Assembly (NCBI GenBank): GCA_021647315.1
Contig: JAKIUY010000028.1
Span: 1 to 39,469, forward strand
Reading direction: 5' to 3'
Length of the DNA stretch: 39,469 nucleotides
Source: Victivallaceae bacterium
GTDB lineage: Bacteria > Verrucomicrobiota > Lentisphaeria > Victivallales > Victivallaceae
The translations under genes and the position numbers were made by a program. This document shows, one piece after another, positions 17,692-25,844 of the stretch. The notes under the pieces were generated by a model. It was given only the letters and a program-made list of their open reading frames with translations. It was not told the origin of the DNA and ran no database searches. How positions within the stretch are numbered: position 1 is the first letter of the stretch; every line of letters begins with the position of its first letter.

Positions 17692-17779
17692 AATTTTCTT
17701 TGCAATTAATACAAACGGAGCGGAGAACAGCCTGTTATTTTCGTGATGCGGAAAATAAAGGCTTTTCGAGTACCGTCTA
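17692..17779 (-). repeat. Structured repeat B, starting on a stop codon
   Basis: On the minus strand it starts TAGACGGTACTCGAAAAG, whose TAG is the pseudopilin stop. The fold matches repeat A: ACGG/CCGT, the same TACTC/TCCGCT internal loop, a lower stem GAAAAGCCT/AGGCTGTTC with one mismatch, and an inner stem TTATTTTC/GAAAATAA that differs in sequence from that of A but keeps pairing. The tail also ends AAAGAAAATT. The retained pairing despite changed bases is evidence that the folded form matters. Confidence 0.9.
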
Positions 17780-18550
17780 ATTAACTGCAGAACCATCCAT
17801 AAAGTATGCTTTCTTGGTATTTGGTGAGAAAAAAAGATATACCCCTTCTGCTCCACCGTTAGGAGCAGGAGCTGTTTGCCGGCGAGTCGCCACGTGACCA
17901 TCAACGAACAATATATTCATACTTTTATCTCCACCATGCCGCCAACCATAATACCGCCCGGAGGTAGGCGCAGTAGTGAAAGTATAGATGTTTTCCAGTT
18001 TCCCGCCAGTAAAATAGCCTTTATACGATTCACCCGGAGCGCCATTTTCAGCGAACCAGACATATTTTGACGGGTTTTTGATTTTATCTATCAGTGCCAT
18101 TTCAAAAATATTTGTATAGATAAATGTATTTACCCAATATCCACGCCAGTAATTACGGTTAGTAAGATATGGAGCATATGAGGTCGCAATAGTTGCCAAT
18201 GATGGACAGTCATAAACTGCCGGACCCGATTTATATTTATATCCAAGATATTGGGAGAGTTGATAATCCCACATTTTACCGTTAGAACCTGCTCCCCCCC
18301 CACTCGTCCAGCCAGGGAAAAAGTCTTTATTATCAGGCGCATATTGGGCGGTGGCAAGACCAATCTGTTTGAGATTACTGGTGCAACTGATCTGCTTTGC
18401 CATATCTCTGGCTTTATTCAGTGCCGGTAACAGCATACTGGCCAGAATGGCAATAATCGCAATTACAACAAGGAGTTCTATGAGTGTAAAGCTCTTAATA
18501 TTAATTACTTGCGACTTAACTCCAATGCTTTCTGTTTTACTTGATTTCAT
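17777..18550 (-). CDS. Type II pseudopilin-like protein (N-terminal methylation helix, DGHV end)
   Basis: 257-residue exported protein with a prepilin-type N-terminus. The helix [18 protein letters not shown] starts at residue 21 and carries the conserved Glu5 of the mature form; [29 protein letters not shown] follows in the DUF1559/GspG-like style of PVC bacteria. The C-terminal region has [21 protein letters not shown], a variant of the H-x(n)-DG motif. The residue before the cleavage site is Ser, not Gly. AGGAG lies 8 nt before the ATG. It follows the GntR-type regulator and precedes the GH20-like gene. No secretion ATPase, platform or peptidase gene is nearby. Function probably surface assembly or display; unproven. 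Confidence 0.9.
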   Translation of the reverse strand: MKSSKTESIGVKSQVINIKSFTLIELLVVIAIIAILASMLLPALNKARDMAKQISCTSNLKQIGLATAQYAPDNKDFFPGWTSGGGAGSNGKMWDYQLSQYLGYKYKSGPAVYDCPSLATIATSYAPYLTNRNYWRGYWVNTFIYTNIFEMALIDKIKNPSKYVWFAENGAPGESYKGYFTGGKLENIYTFTTAPTSGRYYGWRHGGDKSMNILFVDGHVATRRQTAPAPNGGAEGVYLFFSPNTKKAYFMDGSAVN

Positions 18551-18633
18551 GATAATATCTCCTTTTGTTTGTTGGTTAGGATTCTACTGCGAATAGCTTC
18601 TCTTTTCATCCTTAATTTAGTGGTTAATTTACG

Positions 18634-18652
18634 ATAGCTCACCATGAGCTAT
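18634..18652. other. Short hairpin between regulator and pseudopilin genes
   Basis: Perfect inverted repeat ATAGCTC-ACCAT-GAGCTAT, 7-bp stem and 5-nt loop, 17 bp past the regulator stop. The minus strand lacks a T-run after it, so termination is not shown. It could attenuate transcription or protect the regulator mRNA end. Confidence 0.45.
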
Positions 18653-18668
18653 TGCATGGTAAAATATT

Positions 18669-19739
18669 CTACCCTGCCACGCTGGCCAACTGCGCATGTT
18701 TATGTTCATATACTGGTGCAGTCTGATACTTTACAGCCTCAACAGTCTGACTATCTGTTATCATCTCATGTAATACAGCCATTGCCTTTCGAGTGTACAT
18801 TGCCTGATCAACAACGATTGCAGGTATCCCTGTTTCATAGCCTTTCATTTCAGTGGTGATATGAATAGGCTTCCAGTCAGAAAATACAGCCAGGATAGTT
18901 TTAACTTCCTGACCGTAAGCTATAAACGGCGTAAAAACGACCTGTGGCCGTTTCATTGCCGGCAGCGCATACATCTTTCTGACCTGTTCAGCAATATCCA
19001 GACTAAAATCATACGGTATAACCGGTAAATTTTTCCGCCGCAACAATGTTTCCCAATTTTCAATAATCAAATCATTTTGGCCAAAACACTTGGTCTCTTG
19101 CAGAACATCAGTGCTTTTAGCTATAATACCGAATTGTTTTAGACCATTGCTGGAATATTTATCGATAAAAGCTACAATTGATTCCATACAATCAGGTAAT
19201 AATGCCGGATGTTCAAAATCACGATATCTAAAGTCAACAGTAACAAATGGCAGTCCGGTATTTCTTATATATGTGATATCTTCATATTTTAAAGCAGACA
19301 TTAGTATCAGACCAGCTAGTTTTCCGGAATTTATCAAATAACTATAGGCAGAATTATTCGATGGGTTAATTGAATAATCATGGCAGAAAAAGAGGTTCAG
19401 GTGATAACCTTCGGTGTGGGCAGACTGGCGCAGCGTTTTAAGCATTGTCGCCACCCAGAGCTCTGTTATATCCAGGCTGTCCGTGCAGATTACCCCAATA
19501 TCAGCTATCTTATCTTCAGCATATTTAAGGACGACCGTACCCCGACCCTGAATCGGATTCAACACGCCTGCGTTACTCAAATCCTGAACAGCATGTCGTA
19601 CAGTATTGCGTGATACACCAAAAAGCCTGATTAAATCTTTTTCACGCGGCAATACTTTAGGCTTCTCACTTTCAATATAAGCAAGCAACTGTTTTTTTAC
19701 CTTCTCATAAAGCGGTTCAACTGTGATCGTACTCAACAT
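18669..19739 (-). CDS. Hybrid transcription regulator: GntR winged helix with LacI-type sensor domain
   Basis: 356-residue DNA-binding protein. The N-terminal 70 residues are a GntR winged helix-turn-helix (PLYEKVKKQLLAYIESEK, LPREKDLIRLFGVSRNTVRHAVQDLSNAGVLNPIQGRGTVV). The rest, from IADIGVICTDSL on, is a LacI/periplasmic-binding-protein-like effector domain, the arrangement known from AraR of Bacillus subtilis. It heads a block with a pseudopilin, a GH20-like enzyme, a TIM-barrel protein and a Gfo/Idh protein. Its promoter contains three ATACC direct repeats overlapping the -10 region and is duplicated ahead of the 28676 operon, so autoregulation and control of both blocks are likely. The Shine-Dalgarno sequence is weak. 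Confidence 0.93.
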   Translation of the reverse strand: MLSTITVEPLYEKVKKQLLAYIESEKPKVLPREKDLIRLFGVSRNTVRHAVQDLSNAGVLNPIQGRGTVVLKYAEDKIADIGVICTDSLDITELWVATMLKTLRQSAHTEGYHLNLFFCHDYSINPSNNSAYSYLINSGKLAGLILMSALKYEDITYIRNTGLPFVTVDFRYRDFEHPALLPDCMESIVAFIDKYSSNGLKQFGIIAKSTDVLQETKCFGQNDLIIENWETLLRRKNLPVIPYDFSLDIAEQVRKMYALPAMKRPQVVFTPFIAYGQEVKTILAVFSDWKPIHITTEMKGYETGIPAIVVDQAMYTRKAMAVLHEMITDSQTVEAVKYQTAPVYEHKHAQLASVAG

Positions 19740-19780
19740 ATTAGTCTCATTTTTATTGCTTAATACTTAACTTTCATCTT

Positions 19781-19822
19781 AAAGATACCATTAATTATAC
19801 CATATACCGTCCTAATTGTCAA
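19781..19822 (-). promoter_or_regulatory. Consensus promoter with embedded direct-repeat operator, regulator block
   Basis: On the minus strand TTGACA (19817-19822), 17-bp spacer, TATAAT (19794-19799): a perfect sigma-70 match. On the plus strand ATACC occurs at 19785, 19797 and 19804, spanning the spacer to just past the -10, which is a suitable site for a repressor. Bases 19781-19814 match 28869-28902 with one difference. It lies about 55 bp ahead of the regulator start. Confidence 0.88.
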
Positions 19823-19888
19823 TACCCATAATGAAAAAATCTGAAAATAATTACCAAAGGCGCGTAATGCCTCAATAACCGCAATTTG

Positions 19889-22800
19889 TCACGGCTTTGC
19901 ATTTTTTATATTACGTACAGTAATGCCTGCGAGGACAATCGGAGCATTAGCTATTGTCGGTATAATTTCAAAAGAGGTGACTGTTTTTGCAGGATAGGGA
20001 TTTACCCATTCTATTTGCAAAAGAGCCATACTTTGATCATGGCGCAACGGGTATACCGCGCGCCCTTCTTTAATATATCGACATCGCGGATCAGTATACT
20101 TCAGGAAAGTTATATTACGCCCCAGCAGTATCGCCTTTTCCGCTTTGGTGCCATCAGCATAATTAAGCATATATTTCCCAATTCTCAATCCATAAGGTCT
20201 ACCTGATTTGGGTTGTTTGAATTGTTTTTGTAATTTTACTACGTTACCCTTATCCGGCAGCATAACATTATCCAGAATATACAAACTTGACAGTTGAATA
20301 TTTGCGGAGAATTTAATTTTAAATGGTTTACCCGGGGTTATCTTTACCGCACCACCCGCCATTGGGATATCACCAACAGTGATATTTCTCTTCAACTTCA
20401 GTTTAGCAGTCAACTTTTTATCATATTTAAAATCAATCGGGATAAGTTTATGCCCTGCCGCTGGATTCGGTAACATACTATATGTTCCCATCAGGTTTGG
20501 CATATAGCTCATAGTCCATTCAGGCATCGGCAGACAAATTTTATCATCACGATTCCACGCATAATTTGCCATCTGCAATTCGGTGTGAAACCCGTATCCA
20601 AGCCATCTGACCAATCCGGATGAATGAAATAATGAATCAAAAATAAGATAATGAATCTGTCCAAACCCAACAATCCCTTTTGCCGGTTTACGGTGATCAG
20701 CCTTAAAACCGTTATCCGTACGCCATGTCTCTTTAAACCCCATTTCAATAAAAGGTTCATTGGAATAAGACCAGGTCGACATGATTATATCACGGGGTAA
20801 TTTTTCTGCCACCTTAGCTAAATTGAATGGAGGACCGCCACCATGTTTCGGGTTAAGCATGTCATTGAACATAATCATTTTCACCCCCAGTTTTTTCAGA
20901 ATATTATACTCGGCCATGATGAACTTATAAAACCATTCCTGCCTGGTCTTTCCTTTGTAAACTGTATTGGCTTGAGTTCTGAGAGAGGATTTATGCCACC
21001 ATTCATCATTGCAGGTATTAAAATAACGGGTTTGTGGCCCAGCCATCTCAATCATGTCGGTAAAAATATCTTTCATGAGTTTATAGACTTCCGGATTGGC
21101 AACATCCAATTGGGTTCGGCCAAATTTTTTGTCAATAAGTTCCGGATAATGTTTAGTCCATGATAAGGAATGAGACCCGAACATCGCCGCTGGAAATACT
21201 TCAATAAAATATTCTCTGGCAAAATCGAAAATTTCACGTACTTCAGCCGGGGTGAAATTATTGGGGTGGTGCAATTTAGGTCTGGAGGGATAATTCACCT
21301 GATCCGCGAAACAGAAGGAAAGGTAGTTTATTTTGTTTCCAGCCACTCTGGATCTGATCCAATGTTTGATTCTGGCAATGACAAAACCATTACTGCCATT
21401 AACTGATTTCTTATTATGGAATTGCTGGTAAACAGAAGATATCCGTTTGGTAAAATTAGGCCAGTCGATAATATCAACTGCGATTATCGGCGTGTTAGGC
21501 TGTTTGCTGGCCGCTGAGATTTGCATTAACGTAATTATTCCATAAAAAAGTCCAGCCTCGCCAGCTCCGACAATTTTAATTTCCTGCGGTGTAACGTTCA
21601 GCAAATATGCTTCATGCCAGTCCGGAGCTCCTTTTTTCATCACCTCAGATTTATCTATCCTAAGTTTGATACGCCCGGTTCCACCTTTTTCAACTTTTAG
21701 CCGTATACCATAAAAGTCATAGATTCTATCAGCCAGATATTCAGCGGTTGTAATCATTCTCGAAGAAGCATTTGCCGGTATCACAATTTGGTCACCACTG
21801 CGTGGAATAAATCGCCCTTTGCCCCATTTGACTTTTTTGGGCTGTGGATTCAGATAGATGTCGGAAAATTTAACTTTTGCCGGCAGCATCTGATTAAAAG
21901 TATATTCAGCACAATTAGCAGCAAGCAGTTTATCTGCCGGACTAACCTTTAAAACAAACTTATGATAACCGTTTACTGAAGTTTTTGTATCTAAAATCCA
22001 TTTAACGGCAGTAGTTTTATTATTGACAGCAATTTTTTTCGTAAATTCTATGGGAGGCGAATGAGGAGCTGAATACCAGGCTGACAATGTTACTTTACCA
22101 ATGATTTTATCGCAAGACAGCCTGGCAGTAACTTCAACTTTACCCGGTTCAAGCCGCTTTAAATTCAGATCACTGATAAGCACCGGAGAATTTAGGTGAT
22201 CTGTCAGATTCAAAACCCCGAACCCGTTAGTAGCTTTGCGTGATACCGGGCTCCATACAGGGTGTTCAGGTGAAGTTGTGGTCTTATCACATCTTAATGC
22301 CTGAAACTGGAGAAATTCCGGCACCTTATCAGCGTCAATGGTTGTCCATGGAATCTCTGCTTCCACAGTCCAGTGATCGTCATAAACCTTTGCCATAGCT
22401 CGCCATGAACCATTCCAATCTTTGAATTTCATCCTGATACGATCATCAACCTGATCAAAGATCTTTGCTAAATCGGCCCGGGTACCTCTGGGATTGATTA
22501 TAAACTGATAATACATCCGTGGGTCTGAACGTGGGTAGAGGAAAAACTCTACATCCTCGCCCTCCCATAATCCCGCGTCAAATTCAGTTATCTGATCTTT
22601 TAATTTTGTTCCCCTGGGAAACCCAAGGTATGCCGCCAGGTAAACATTAACATCATCATAAGTAACTTTTGCCCAGCTTTTATTGCTGACTTTTTTCTTT
22701 TCAAGCGACATGTTTGCCAATGGCAGTTCGACTGTATTCTGCCAGACAGCATCGCTTAAGTCACCATCAATAACAGGCTTTTTGCCGGCTCGCACACTGT

Positions 22801-23371
22801 CAGATGATTTGCCAAAGTCCAATTTAGCGAGCGGTACACCGGAACTTTCCCAGTTTAATTCGCTGATGCCCACTTTCACATTATTGCGGTTTTGTATTTC
22901 GAAGAAAATAGAGGCTATATTCCTGGGAATCAATTTCATTGCCTTTGACTTGTCCTGGAAATTTGTCACCTTGACCGTGCGGATTTGTTTCCAGCCTTTG
23001 TGATCAAGTTTAAAAGTCGCTATAAATTGGGTTCCCGTTTTAATCCCAAAATGAATCCTCAACGTTACCAGTCTACCGTCATTCCAGAAATAACCACTGA
23101 AACCATGAAATGCCTCAGGCCAATTTTTATTTTGTTTTTTTATCTCAGGCCAAATCACATTTGTGCGGGTTTTACCGAAAAATCCAGCCATAACAGCGTT
23201 ACTCCCGTCAGGTGCCTTCTCAAATGATAATGTTGCTCCGCAATCCTTTTTTCTGAAATTATTTATCCGCCAGCCTGCTGTAGGTATTTTTATCCGGCCA
23301 TTCCCCGCATTAAGCATAAGTGACATTCCGGCTACCAGTAGAATCATTAAAAATTTTGTTGTTTTTTGCAT
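19889..23371 (-). CDS. Second secreted GH20-like hexosaminidase with CBM9-like domain
   Basis: 1160-residue exported enzyme, paralogous in layout to the gene at 13967-17476. Signal peptide of about 22 residues; N-terminal beta domain; CBM9-like domain from about 198 (KPVIDGDLSDAVWQN) to 385; GH20b-type domain about 505-635 (NVTPQEIKIVGAGEAGLFYG, IIDWPNFTKR); GH20 barrel to about 940; C-terminal beta domain. The presumed catalytic pair is Asp789-Glu790 in FNTCNDEWWHK, where Cys-Asn replaces the usual Gly before the pair. It follows the esterase-like gene by 74 bp and is last in the 28676 block. AGGA is well placed before the ATG. Substrate specificity may differ from the first enzyme. Confidence 0.85.
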   Translation of the reverse strand: MQKTTKFLMILLVAGMSLMLNAGNGRIKIPTAGWRINNFRKKDCGATLSFEKAPDGSNAVMAGFFGKTRTNVIWPEIKKQNKNWPEAFHGFSGYFWNDGRLVTLRIHFGIKTGTQFIATFKLDHKGWKQIRTVKVTNFQDKSKAMKLIPRNIASIFFEIQNRNNVKVGISELNWESSGVPLAKLDFGKSSDSVRAGKKPVIDGDLSDAVWQNTVELPLANMSLEKKKVSNKSWAKVTYDDVNVYLAAYLGFPRGTKLKDQITEFDAGLWEGEDVEFFLYPRSDPRMYYQFIINPRGTRADLAKIFDQVDDRIRMKFKDWNGSWRAMAKVYDDHWTVEAEIPWTTIDADKVPEFLQFQALRCDKTTTSPEHPVWSPVSRKATNGFGVLNLTDHLNSPVLISDLNLKRLEPGKVEVTARLSCDKIIGKVTLSAWYSAPHSPPIEFTKKIAVNNKTTAVKWILDTKTSVNGYHKFVLKVSPADKLLAANCAEYTFNQMLPAKVKFSDIYLNPQPKKVKWGKGRFIPRSGDQIVIPANASSRMITTAEYLADRIYDFYGIRLKVEKGGTGRIKLRIDKSEVMKKGAPDWHEAYLLNVTPQEIKIVGAGEAGLFYGIITLMQISAASKQPNTPIIAVDIIDWPNFTKRISSVYQQFHNKKSVNGSNGFVIARIKHWIRSRVAGNKINYLSFCFADQVNYPSRPKLHHPNNFTPAEVREIFDFAREYFIEVFPAAMFGSHSLSWTKHYPELIDKKFGRTQLDVANPEVYKLMKDIFTDMIEMAGPQTRYFNTCNDEWWHKSSLRTQANTVYKGKTRQEWFYKFIMAEYNILKKLGVKMIMFNDMLNPKHGGGPPFNLAKVAEKLPRDIIMSTWSYSNEPFIEMGFKETWRTDNGFKADHRKPAKGIVGFGQIHYLIFDSLFHSSGLVRWLGYGFHTELQMANYAWNRDDKICLPMPEWTMSYMPNLMGTYSMLPNPAAGHKLIPIDFKYDKKLTAKLKLKRNITVGDIPMAGGAVKITPGKPFKIKFSANIQLSSLYILDNVMLPDKGNVVKLQKQFKQPKSGRPYGLRIGKYMLNYADGTKAEKAILLGRNITFLKYTDPRCRYIKEGRAVYPLRHDQSMALLQIEWVNPYPAKTVTSFEIIPTIANAPIVLAGITVRNIKNAKP

Positions 23372-23445
23372 CTTTTTATCCTAAGTTTTTTAAAAGGTTA
23401 AACAGTCTCTATATAGCGATAATATTAAAACTAAACATTAGGTAC

Positions 23446-24660
23446 TTAAAATCCTCTTGAGGTCATAAAACATTCAAGTTGAGCAAAAAAATGTCTCATT
23501 TTGCCTCGAGGCACTCTTGGGGTATCTTCAATATTATCTGGCATTAAAGGCGGATAGATATCCCAAAGTTGCTGCTGTTGGCTGCATTTTCGCCCAGTTA
23601 TAGACGGTATAATATCATCCGTCCGTAAAGCATTTTCAGGCCACTCTGTTATCACAACGTCACTTACCGAAAGTAACTCTTCAGAATCAAGACTTGGTAT
23701 TCTAGACACCTCAAGGTATTTGGCAAGAAATGCTCCAACCACCTCGCGACTCTGACGATTCCAACTATGTTCCCCATTAATTTGGTGATAATGAAAGCTG
23801 TCTGTGCTCTTAGATTCATCATAGACTCTTTGAACTTTGCGAGCTGTTGAAAGAAAAATGTCAATGGGAAACAGCTGATCATTAATCCCCTGAAACAGCA
23901 ACAACGGTTTGGGAGCGAAACAGCCCAGCAAGTGCCACATTTCCAAACGCCCGATAATCCCCGGCAGTAAGTTACAGGCACAGTGAATCTTTTCTTTTCT
24001 AGCGATAAATTCGAATGATGAGGGGTATCCAGACGAAGATACTACAGCCAATTCGGGACAGAAAGCCGCCAGAAAAAGAGTTAAGACACCTCCACCTGAA
24101 TTACCAATGGCGGCAATCCGGGTTGAATCAATGAGGGCGTTCGCCTGTGCCCAGCGTACCCAAGCCATTGTTTCCATGACAATGAGTCCCTGCAGACTCC
24201 CGCCTTGTGCAAACGGCCCAATACTGCCATGATGCCCCATAGCACTTCGTTCACCCTGTCCAATGTTATCCGGTACCAGCACAACGGCTCCCTGTCGACA
24301 AATATGACGTGCCATTAACTGATATGCTGGGGTTAATTTACCGTTTGCCCCATGTCCGCAACATAAAATAACCAGCGGCAAACGATTACTGTTTTTTGTG
24401 ACAGGTTTGTAAAGCATAGCGGTGCCTATTACTCCCGGCCACGACGTAAAACTCAAACATTCACAAAGAAAATCCGGTACGCTGATAGCATGAAGCAACT
24501 CTGCTTTGATTTCCGGAATCCACTCATCCCTCACTCCCAAGCATAATTTGGCAAGCTCCAGAATTTCCAAGCGTTCCCTTTTTTCCCAAGGAGACCGCAT
24601 AGGAATATCGGCTGTTTTTTGTAAAATGCGCCTTTCGTAAAAATCAATTGCTTGATTCAT
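23446..24660 (-). CDS. Alpha/beta hydrolase, acetyl-xylan-esterase/dienelactone-hydrolase-like
   Basis: 404-residue hydrolase with no signal peptide, probably cytoplasmic. After an N-terminal helical region the fold shows PLVILCCGHGANGK (oxyanion strand), VLVPDNIGQGERSAMGHHGS, and the nucleophile elbow GNSGGG with Ser188. Asp261 in FQGINDQLFP and His298 in INGEHSW complete the triad. Similar proteins in sugar loci remove acetyl or other ester groups. The start overlaps the stop of the beta-helix gene by 4 bp (ATGA), so the two are coupled. The likely role is deacylation of the glycan or its imported fragments. Confidence 0.85.
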   Translation of the reverse strand: MNQAIDFYERRILQKTADIPMRSPWEKRERLEILELAKLCLGVRDEWIPEIKAELLHAISVPDFLCECLSFTSWPGVIGTAMLYKPVTKNSNRLPLVILCCGHGANGKLTPAYQLMARHICRQGAVVLVPDNIGQGERSAMGHHGSIGPFAQGGSLQGLIVMETMAWVRWAQANALIDSTRIAAIGNSGGGVLTLFLAAFCPELAVVSSSGYPSSFEFIARKEKIHCACNLLPGIIGRLEMWHLLGCFAPKPLLLFQGINDQLFPIDIFLSTARKVQRVYDESKSTDSFHYHQINGEHSWNRQSREVVGAFLAKYLEVSRIPSLDSEELLSVSDVVITEWPENALRTDDIIPSITGRKCSQQQQLWDIYPPLMPDNIEDTPRVPRGKMRHFFAQLECFMTSRGF

Positions 24661-25835
24661 GGATACAACCCTATATTATTATTTTTGCTTCCCACACCCA
24701 ATAGCGGGGAGTCGACACCATACCCTGACTGTTTTGCTTGTGGCTTGAAGTTTCCATTGTCAGCATCCACAAACAAGGGAGCTGCATGAATATTTGCACT
24801 GTGCTTAATACGCATGTCTTCTTTGGCAAAGTCCTTTTTAGTATTCCAGAAAAGATTATGTTTCAAGACAACAGAACCGGAATCTTTGCCCAAAAAAAGC
24901 CCGTATTTACCACCGCTCAACACAGTGTTCATAATGGTTACTTCAAACGGTGACGTTACGCTGACGGATGCGGCTTTCGCATTCCAGATAACGCAATTCT
25001 GAATAACATTGTTGGCGCCGCTGTGTTTGAAAACAATGCCGCTGTAACAGTCCATAATCGCGTTTTGGATGATGCTGTTACCCGTGCTTGCACTCCCGAT
25101 AACAATACCTTTCGCTCCATCGGCAATCAGATTCCGTTTAATAATATTATTCCTTGCCAGCTGGGTGAACTCGATAGACGTTGTCATGGCTCCACCGAAA
25201 AACCGATTGGCTGTAATCTGGTTTTTCATCGCACGTTTTCCCGCAATCCACAGCAACTTAGTGCGTCTCTGCTGTCCCTGAGAATGAAAGGTATTACCAC
25301 TCACAATAGCTTCCCGACACTGCCGTAACACCACCCCGTATCCTGACACGGGGTCCAGGATGCGGTTCTTTTCGAAAACAGCATCAACAATAAGCACCAA
25401 ATCAATGGCCGAGCCATGCTCAAAAACACAATCGCGAATCACAACCTTGCCATAAGTAAACTGGATTCCCGGGTTCTGGTATTTGACATGGGTGGAGACA
25501 ATATTTTTGAAACTGCACTTCTCCAGAACGATTGTAGCCATGAAAGATTTGATGCGCGGAAATTTATCCAGAATACCTTGAGCAACGAATGTCACGCCTT
25601 CAGCTTGAAGTTTTCCTTGAATAAAAATGCTTCCTTCACCTTTAAAAACAACTTTCGTTCCCGGCTTGATTGTAAGGGATGCACCGGTTTGGATTCTTAC
25701 TTTATCAACAACCTCCATTGTTCCCTGCCAAACTGTCGGTTTGGAAATCTCGAGTGCGTGACTGACAGCGGAGCCGCTCAGCAAACAGATTGCCCACATT
25801 AACAAACATAACCAATAACTTCGATATTTCTTCAT
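24657..25835 (-). CDS. Secreted right-handed parallel beta-helix protein
   Basis: 392-residue exported protein. A signal peptide (MKKYRSYWLCLLMWAICLL...SHA) precedes a repetitive beta-helix marked by short N-I-I-x-N and GNTF-type rungs: SGNTFHSQGQ, RNNIIKRNLIADGAKGIVIG, GNSIIQNAIMDCYSGIVF, NNVIQNCVIWNAKAA. This is the NosD/pectate-lyase-like architecture, which includes polysaccharide lyases, epimerases and binding proteins. No lyase signature is evident. It sits between the 943-aa enzyme gene (9 bp upstream) and the esterase gene. Binding or cleavage of a polysaccharide is plausible. Confidence 0.85.
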   Translation of the reverse strand: MKKYRSYWLCLLMWAICLLSGSAVSHALEISKPTVWQGTMEVVDKVRIQTGASLTIKPGTKVVFKGEGSIFIQGKLQAEGVTFVAQGILDKFPRIKSFMATIVLEKCSFKNIVSTHVKYQNPGIQFTYGKVVIRDCVFEHGSAIDLVLIVDAVFEKNRILDPVSGYGVVLRQCREAIVSGNTFHSQGQQRRTKLLWIAGKRAMKNQITANRFFGGAMTTSIEFTQLARNNIIKRNLIADGAKGIVIGSASTGNSIIQNAIMDCYSGIVFKHSGANNVIQNCVIWNAKAASVSVTSPFEVTIMNTVLSGGKYGLFLGKDSGSVVLKHNLFWNTKKDFAKEDMRIKHSANIHAAPLFVDADNGNFKPQAKQSGYGVDSPLLGVGSKNNNIGLYP

Positions 25836-25844
25836 TGTCGTTCC

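Noticed and set aside
12696..17779. Repeats A and B as integron attC sites
   Set aside because: They follow stop codons and fold, but lack the GTTRRRY and RYYYAAC ends, and no integron integrase is seen.
12696..17779. Repeats A and B as Rho-independent terminators
   Set aside because: The stems are strong, but no T-run follows on the transcribed strand.
17569..17904. Minus-strand open frame of 111 codons over repeat B
   Set aside because: It overlaps the pseudopilin gene in another frame and translates the repeat; no coding signature.
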